Source: Planctomycetaceae bacterium (GTDB taxonomy: Bacteria; Planctomycetota; Planctomycetia; Planctomycetales; Planctomycetaceae). From it: DNA of 12,369 nt. Position 1 is the stretch's first letter. Each line of letters starts with the position of its first letter. Made by a program: the position numbers and the translations under genes. The notes beneath the pieces are model-generated. The model was not told the origin of the DNA and did no database searches. It was given only the letters and a program-made list of their open reading frames with translations. This document shows, one piece after another, positions 8,809 to 12,369 of this stretch. The stretch covers positions 1 through 12,369 of the forward strand of contig DOCI01000203.1 of NCBI GenBank assembly GCA_003503535.1. Direction: 5' to 3'.

Positions 8809-10192
8809 TTGCTAAACCTTTCTGTTGAAGAAATTCACATAAGGTCTTTTTCAATCCAACTAACTCTGCAGCGTCCTGTTTCTCCAGTTTGATCTCTTTG
8901 TTCAAAGCCTGAATATCAATTGTGGATTCGATTACCTGTGTTAGTTCGGTCATCAGTGTTTCAGGAGGGACAGCCTCCAACTCGTACACATTCCGGCCAT
9001 ATTTATTGACAAATTTCTTATAGTTTGAAGAGGTTTTCTTCGCCTTCATTCCGTTTGGAGGTAGCTTCAATCGCTCGATTTGCTCTTCGGTCAACAATGC
9101 CCGAATATATAAGACATCATCAATCCCGAAGTCGTCTCGCAGACTTCTGGCAAAGCTTTCTGCAATCTCCAAACCATCTGGATCGAAATCACTTACCAAA
9201 ATCAAAACCAGTCTGTTTTTTCCACTACGACTAAAACGATCAGCAATTCGCTTTCTAGGATCCAGGGAGCAGTAGCCTCTCCCTGTTGTTGTGGGTATGC
9301 AGTATTTTCTTGATACTTGTTGTACCAATGACTGAACGGTCATCTTTTCAACGATGATTTCAAAATGATCTGCCTGGCTTTGAAGAAGATCGCGATGGTA
9401 GTTGCGAAACAAATTAAAAATAGAATGTTTGATAAAGTTTGACCGATCGACACAGTAATTGAGATTTGACACAGGACGTGTTTCGTCACTGATTGAATTC
9501 CACGGAATCAGTCCGGTCAACCTTCCGCGAGTGACCATATTTGTTAAATCTTTATAACTTTTTAGGTCATTCCGATACTTGCTGTCCGATCTCTTACTAT
9601 TTCGCAATGGAGGATCGTTCAATAAGCGATAATGTACCTGCCTGACACTCACTGGCCAGAAAGTTCTGAGTGACAAAACGACAGCCATAATGGCGTTTAG
9701 AAAAGCTTGTTTTGCTAGTGAGATTTCAGAACGATTCATTCGTCCTGTAATTTCAAATAACTGTGATTCATTGGCATCAATTATTTCTTCTCTGGCTTTT
9801 AATAGCTGACGATAAGCGATTTCTGGTTCAATGCCTAAAAGCATTTCTTTTTGTCTTATGGCAACACTTTTGTGTCGTTGATGATTGTGAGCTCTTAGTT
9901 CTTTTTTCCAGGCAAGGCTATCGAAATTATCTCTTCGAATTGCCAACCTTCGAATTGGAATCTCGTCCAGGCTAGCCTTTTTGGCAGCTGCAAATCTTCG
10001 ATGCCCAGATAGGATCCATCCATCAGCGGAAATTAGGATTGGCTCCCGGATTCCGTTTTTTTTGATATCCCTGATAAGTTCAATGAACTCGTCATTTTGT
10101 GGATCGATTTCACCATAGATTTCGTCATTCTCTGGAGATGGTTTCACATGGCTAATACTTACAATTTCAATATCATTGAACTTATTATTCAT
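8798..10192 (-). CDS. ParB-domain protein fused to a Spo11/topoisomerase VI-A-like core (Topo mini-A type)
   Basis: The 464-residue protein joins two parts. Residues about 8-85 are a ParB/Sulfiredoxin N-terminal domain, with IKKNGIREPILIS and SGHRRFAAAKK (62-72). From about 155 a Spo11/TopoVI-A-like module follows. A winged helix (5Y-CAP-like) with VRQVHYRLL offers Tyr188 as candidate DNA-cleaving nucleophile. The Toprim domain has E282-K283 (IIVEKMTV), GRGY (304-307) and D335, D337 and D339 in SDFDPDG, matching the E and DxD metal ligands of Toprim and the DPxG of TopoVI-A/Spo11. YELEAVPPETL near 403 resembles the family's later ELEAL motif. Mini-A proteins from mobile elements lack a B subunit, and none is seen here. 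The role is probably origin recognition with cleavage or nicking; this is inference. A GTG nine bases upstream is inside the Shine-Dalgarno site, so ATG 10192 is preferred. Confidence 0.8.
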   Translation of the reverse strand: MNNKFNDIEIVSISHVKPSPENDEIYGEIDPQNDEFIELIRDIKKNGIREPILISADGWILSGHRRFAAAKKASLDEIPIRRLAIRRDNFDSLAWKKELRAHNHQRHKSVAIRQKEMLLGIEPEIAYRQLLKAREEIIDANESQLFEITGRMNRSEISLAKQAFLNAIMAVVLSLRTFWPVSVRQVHYRLLNDPPLRNSKRSDSKYRNDLKSYKDLTNMVTRGRLTGLIPWNSISDETRPVSNLNYCVDRSNFIKHSIFNLFRNYHRDLLQSQADHFEIIVEKMTVQSLVQQVSRKYCIPTTTGRGYCSLDPRKRIADRFSRSGKNRLVLILVSDFDPDGLEIAESFARSLRDDFGIDDVLYIRALLTEEQIERLKLPPNGMKAKKTSSNYKKFVNKYGRNVYELEAVPPETLMTELTQVIESTIDIQALNKEIKLEKQDAAELVGLKKTLCEFLQQKGLANED

Positions 10193-10397
10193 GATTAACA
10201 CCTCCTTTCGTTTTTGAATCCAACCATGAATTCAAAGCAGAAAGCCGATATCGCACGGATCGACCGATCCGGATATGGGGCACTTCACCAGCATGAGTGA
10301 GAGTCCAAAGCGTACGCTCTGAAATTGAAAGGAACTGGGCAGCCTCTTGTGAACAGATCAATGACTGTTCGCTGTGCCCTGTTGAAGTAGCAAACAT
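10185..10397 (-). CDS. HTH_17 / AlpA-excisionase-type DNA-binding protein
   Basis: The 70-residue product is a MerR-like winged HTH of the HTH_17 class. LICSQEAAQFLSISERTLWT (13-32) forms the HTH, followed by HAGEVPHIRIGRSVRYRLSALNSWL, where RIGRSVRY is the hallmark wing. Such proteins act as excisionases (Xis) or AlpA-type activators that bend DNA at attachment sites. Being first in the operon that ends with the integrase supports a role in directing excision. GGGAG (10405-10409) lies 7 nt before ATG 10397. The stop codon overlaps the next gene by 8 bases, so translation is likely coupled. Whether it is an excisionase or only a regulator cannot be settled from sequence. Confidence 0.82.
   Translation of the reverse strand: MFATSTGHSEQSLICSQEAAQFLSISERTLWTLTHAGEVPHIRIGRSVRYRLSALNSWLDSKTKGGVNHE
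10201..10206 (-). promoter_or_regulatory. Strong Shine-Dalgarno deciding the ParB/Spo11-like start
   Basis: AGGAGG on the minus strand stands 8 nt before ATG 10192. The alternative GTG (10199-10201) overlaps the site itself and could not use it, so the shorter start is chosen. The site lies inside the last codons of the HTH_17 gene, whose stop codon overlaps the new start region by 8 bases. Confidence 0.8.
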
Positions 10398-10543
10398 TAG
10401 TATTCTCCCGATGATTCAGGTAAGGAATTGAGCTGCCACGCAACTCTTCACCTATGGGAGAAAATTTCAGATATTCATGATTTACGAATCGGCACTATTT
10501 CCCTAAGTGGTTTCATGTGTATGAGATACTAAAATTCTAAAAT

Positions 10544-10579
10544 AAAAAAACATTTCACTTTTGGAAATTTCAGTGAAAT
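10544..10579 (-). terminator. Intrinsic terminator after the unknown 10612-11691 gene
   Basis: Read on the minus strand, ATTTCACT (10579-10572) pairs perfectly with AGTGAAAT (10559-10552) across a 12-nt loop, and one base later a run of seven T follows (10550-10544). The stem is A+T-rich but the layout is that of a rho-independent terminator, placed 32 bases past the stop codon of the upstream gene and before the HTH_17 operon. It would insulate the operon from read-through. Confidence 0.6.
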
Positions 10580-10581
10580 TT
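10565..10581. promoter_or_regulatory. 17-nt perfect palindrome, candidate operator
   Basis: AAATTTCA-G-TGAAATTT is an exact palindrome with 8-base arms and a single central base. It shares its right arm with the terminator stem, so the two structures exclude each other. It is about 170 bases upstream of the HTH_17 start. The size suits binding by a homodimeric HTH protein such as the XRE protein of the same element, but nothing here proves that. Confidence 0.35.
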
Positions 10582-10611
10582 TTGGTGTGATATTCAGTTT
10601 AAAACATTGGA

Positions 10612-11691
10612 TCATTTTTCATATTCTTTTTCCTCATTGGTACGGGCTTTAATTTGATTCGATAACTCTCCCAGGGTTTTGTCGCTAGAAAAGTCTCCCC
10701 TCAACAAGCTAAGTCTTTGTCCAATGGTTTTATTAAAACACATTGCCTTATAACTCTTATGAGATCCATTTGTTTCTCCCAATTTTGTGGCAAATGCTTT
10801 TTTAAAGAATCTGGTCACTGCCGGCGGTTTCTCATCTGATTTCTCTGCGAGCTCTTTATTAGATATTGGAAGCTTGTGATGAACAGACACACCATTTAAT
10901 TTGTGATGTAAAACTAAGGCTCCAAGTATTTTCTCATCTTTGCCATTAAGATTGTGAGCTTTTTTGCGAAGTTTCTGCTCCTTTTTATTTGCCTGATTCG
11001 CCCCTCCTTTCTCGAAATTCTCTTGCGTGAATTCCAGCATCAAGATAGCCGCGTTTCTAACTTCATTGAGCCTGGTTCCTACATTGCCAAAGCCGAATAG
11101 TTGCAAAGCAGTCGAATAGGAAATCTCATGTGAATCTTCGGCTGTCGAGATTAAGAAGATGATATTACTTCCTTTAGCACACTTGTTCTTCGATGTGGCC
11201 AATCCCTGTTTCAAGAGTAGTTGCAAATCGTGTAATTTCTCAAAGAACTGTTGTAAGTCCTTTTGCTTCAATTCATCTCGAAATTCATTCTGAATCTCAG
11301 ACTTCAACAACACAGTCTTGTTCAGCAAATCTCCGATCGAATTTTCAAACGAATTAAAATCATCAGCAAATATTGTCTCACAACAAACCTTGGCTGTAAT
11401 ACTTCTTGAAACATCCAGTGATTCAGGAAATTGATTCTTCAATGTACCGATTAGCGTTTTGATTTCCCCCTTTTCATCAAAGAGCTTGTCGATATAGCGT
11501 GATCGCAATTCAAGCTCTTTCCAGGATTTTGGAAACCCTTTCAAGCAGAAAGCGAATTGTTCTATTTTCTCAACAAACGAAGGAGTGATATTGAAATGGC
11601 CAGCTTTTTTATGAGCTATTTCTAAAGAATCGATTTCTAAATTCAAAGCATCAAAAGCCAGTCGCAAGCTCGTCAATGATTCAACAGTCAT
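10612..11691 (-). CDS. Hypothetical protein with probable C-terminal winged helix
   Basis: I do not recognise this 359-residue protein. The first two thirds are predicted helical and charged, with coiled-coil-like stretches (FRDELKQKDLQQFFEKLHDLQLLLKQ divides into heptad-like Leu/Phe spacing). A Lys-rich linker (KKEQKLRKKAH) leads into a C-terminal region that looks like a winged HTH: KILGALVLHHKL, then ISNKELAEKSDEKPPAVTRFFKKAF, then YKAMCFNKTIGQRLSLL. This fits a DNA-binding regulator or replication accessory of the element. The reading frame also allows a TTG at 11706, five codons earlier; ATG 11691 is chosen because it is the first standard start, though neither has a clear Shine-Dalgarno. 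It is divergent from the zinc-ribbon gene and ends at the terminator near 10579. Real coding is supported by length, by open frame and by sensible residue composition. Confidence 0.65.
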   Translation of the reverse strand: MTVESLTSLRLAFDALNLEIDSLEIAHKKAGHFNITPSFVEKIEQFAFCLKGFPKSWKELELRSRYIDKLFDEKGEIKTLIGTLKNQFPESLDVSRSITAKVCCETIFADDFNSFENSIGDLLNKTVLLKSEIQNEFRDELKQKDLQQFFEKLHDLQLLLKQGLATSKNKCAKGSNIIFLISTAEDSHEISYSTALQLFGFGNVGTRLNEVRNAAILMLEFTQENFEKGGANQANKKEQKLRKKAHNLNGKDEKILGALVLHHKLNGVSVHHKLPISNKELAEKSDEKPPAVTRFFKKAFATKLGETNGSHKSYKAMCFNKTIGQRLSLLRGDFSSDKTLGELSNQIKARTNEEKEYEK

Positions 11692-11710
11692 CTCATTCTC
11701 ACTCAACTTT

Positions 11711-11722
11711 CGGACTTGTCCG
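11711..11722. promoter_or_regulatory. Short dyad CGGAC-TT-GTCCG before the unknown gene
   Basis: Five-base arms surround a TT centre about 20 bases upstream of ATG 11691. Its position over the 5' untranslated region or the early transcript would suit repression, but the short arms make chance occurrence quite possible. Confidence 0.25.
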
Positions 11723-11769
11723 GATATTGGGAACTGGCTGCGTTTGCAATTCAGTAGCGTGGTGCGCAG

Positions 11770-11822
11770 AAGTGGTTCAACTTATCGCATTTCGGCTCTA
11801 AGTTCCAACAATTATGCCACTT
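11770..11822. repeat. Imperfect nested inverted repeat in the divergent intergenic region
   Basis: AAGTGG (11770-11775) and CCACTT (11817-11822) flank a second pair, GTTCAACTTA (11775-11784, sharing its first G with the outer arm) and TAAGTTCCAAC (11799-11809), which pairs with one extra base. The outer pair is offset by unequal loops, so the fold is not ideal. The region separates two divergent element genes and could hold regulator sites or an origin-like structure; there is no direct proof. Confidence 0.25.
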
Positions 11823-11842
11823 ACGAACAAATGATGTTTTTC

Positions 11843-11848
11843 TATAAT
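11843..11848 (+). promoter_or_regulatory. Candidate -10 box (TATAAT) for the zinc-ribbon gene
   Basis: A perfect TATAAT lies 59 bases before ATG 11908. The -35 position 16-18 bases upstream has only a weak match (CTTACG or TTACGA), so strength may depend on an activator. A transcript starting near 11855 would have a leader of about 50 bases. Confidence 0.4.
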
Positions 11849-11907
11849 TAGGAATATCAATACCCCAGTGCATAGCAAACAGGTGCATTTTCAAGGAATC
11901 AATCGAT

Positions 11908-12369
11908 ATGACTGAAGCGACAATTTGTAACAATAAGTTTTGCGAACAGTGTCATCAGGACAAACCAATCGAAGAGTTTCGACGTCGATACAAAGATCGA
12001 GACATTCGACTGAATCAATGCAATTCCTGCCATCGACAGTCAGAACGCACACGACGCCAAGTTCATCGAAAGAAACAACACCGTCGTCAAATCTCAAAGA
12101 ATATGACAGGACTGATCAATGCTCGTGACGATCAGATGCTGGAGTCACTCTGTTCAAGAATGGTTTCAGATTTTGGAGGGATGAACGGGGTTTGCTCCAT
12201 CTGGGCAGACTTTCTTATTCATAGTCTGAAAAATAATCTTCATGGCGCATTCAGGTGCATTCAGACCTATTTTAAATTGCTGGAAACCGTAGAAAACAAT
12301 CGCAGTTCTCAGACCAGTGTCGATACGAGAACAGAACGCTATCCAATCCATAAAGCTGTGGAAGAATTG
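11908..12369 (+). CDS. Zinc-ribbon protein, 3' end cut by the window
   Basis: An open frame of 154 codons runs from ATG 11908 to the window edge without a stop. AAGGAA (11893-11898) sits 9 nt before the start. The N-terminal part has two CxxC knuckles, CEQC (12-15) and CNSC (38-41), separated by 22 residues, enough to bind one zinc ion. A strongly basic stretch follows (RTRRQVHRKKQHRRQ, about 47-61) that would suit nucleic acid contact. The later part is helical, with further scattered cysteines. I cannot name a family. Small zinc-ribbon proteins of this kind are common in mobile elements, where they may be regulators or packaging accessories; that is inference. The gene is divergent from the unknown 359-residue gene. 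Several overlapping frames on the other strand here are shadows. Confidence 0.6.
   Translation, partial: MTEATICNNKFCEQCHQDKPIEEFRRRYKDRDIRLNQCNSCHRQSERTRRQVHRKKQHRRQISKNMTGLINARDDQMLESLCSRMVSDFGGMNGVCSIWADFLIHSLKNNLHGAFRCIQTYFKLLETVENNRSSQTSVDTRTERYPIHKAVEEL

Noticed and set aside
8798..10192. ParB as a plasmid partition protein
   Set aside because: No ParA ATPase gene accompanies it, and most of the protein is a Spo11/TopoVI-A-like catalytic module. Partition is not the best reading.
8798..10201. GTG 10201 as the start of the ParB/Spo11-like gene
   Set aside because: The GTG overlaps the AGGAGG site itself; ATG 10192 has that site at an ideal 8-nt gap.
11751..12097. Minus-strand short frames in the divergent region and over the zinc-ribbon gene
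   Set aside because: They overlap the promoter region or the zinc-ribbon frame, lack ribosome sites and show no domain. The plus-strand frame with CxxC pairs is the better gene.

Overview
The window looks like a bacterial chromosome, most likely a planctomycete. That is inference: the GPP34 protein, the orphan periplasmic-type lipoprotein, the patchy use of Shine-Dalgarno sites and the style of the integrase all fit that phylum, but no marker gene is present to prove it. The left half (1-6110) is ordinary chromosome of medium G+C. The right half (6145 to the end) is visibly richer in A+T and is one end of an integrated mobile element whose far end lies outside the window.

Left half: a GPP34 (GOLPH3-like) protein and a very hydrophobic membrane protein with about 16-18 spans are both on the minus strand. 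They diverge from a GT4 glycosyltransferase on the plus strand. A solo sugar-type substrate-binding lipoprotein, a REP-like cluster of hairpins and a classical short-chain dehydrogenase follow, then a tRNA-Val(CAC) gene at 6111-6184.

Right half: the tRNA 3' half is the probable integration site. A tyrosine recombinase reads back into the tRNA, so its last 13 residues are encoded on the antisense strand of the tRNA and its stop codon falls in the anticodon loop. Upstream of the integrase, on the same strand and with overlaps or gaps of a few bases, are an XRE repressor-like protein, a divergent family-A-like (TV-Pol type) polymerase, a ParB-domain protein fused to a Spo11/topoisomerase VI-A-like catalytic core, and an AlpA/excisionase-type HTH protein. 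This is a compact control, replication and integration cassette. Beyond it are an intrinsic terminator, a protein of unknown function with a probable C-terminal winged helix, a divergent promoter region, and a zinc-ribbon protein cut by the window end.

Reading of the system: the HTH_17 protein probably controls excision and the XRE protein probably controls transcription. The ParB/Spo11-like protein may recognise and cleave or nick DNA at an origin, and the polymerase may prime and copy it. The integrase moves the element in and out of tRNA-Val. The pairing of a ParB-fused Spo11-like protein with a family-A-like polymerase in one translationally coupled operon is the most interesting content. 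No phage structural, conjugation, resistance or recognised defence genes are visible in this portion.
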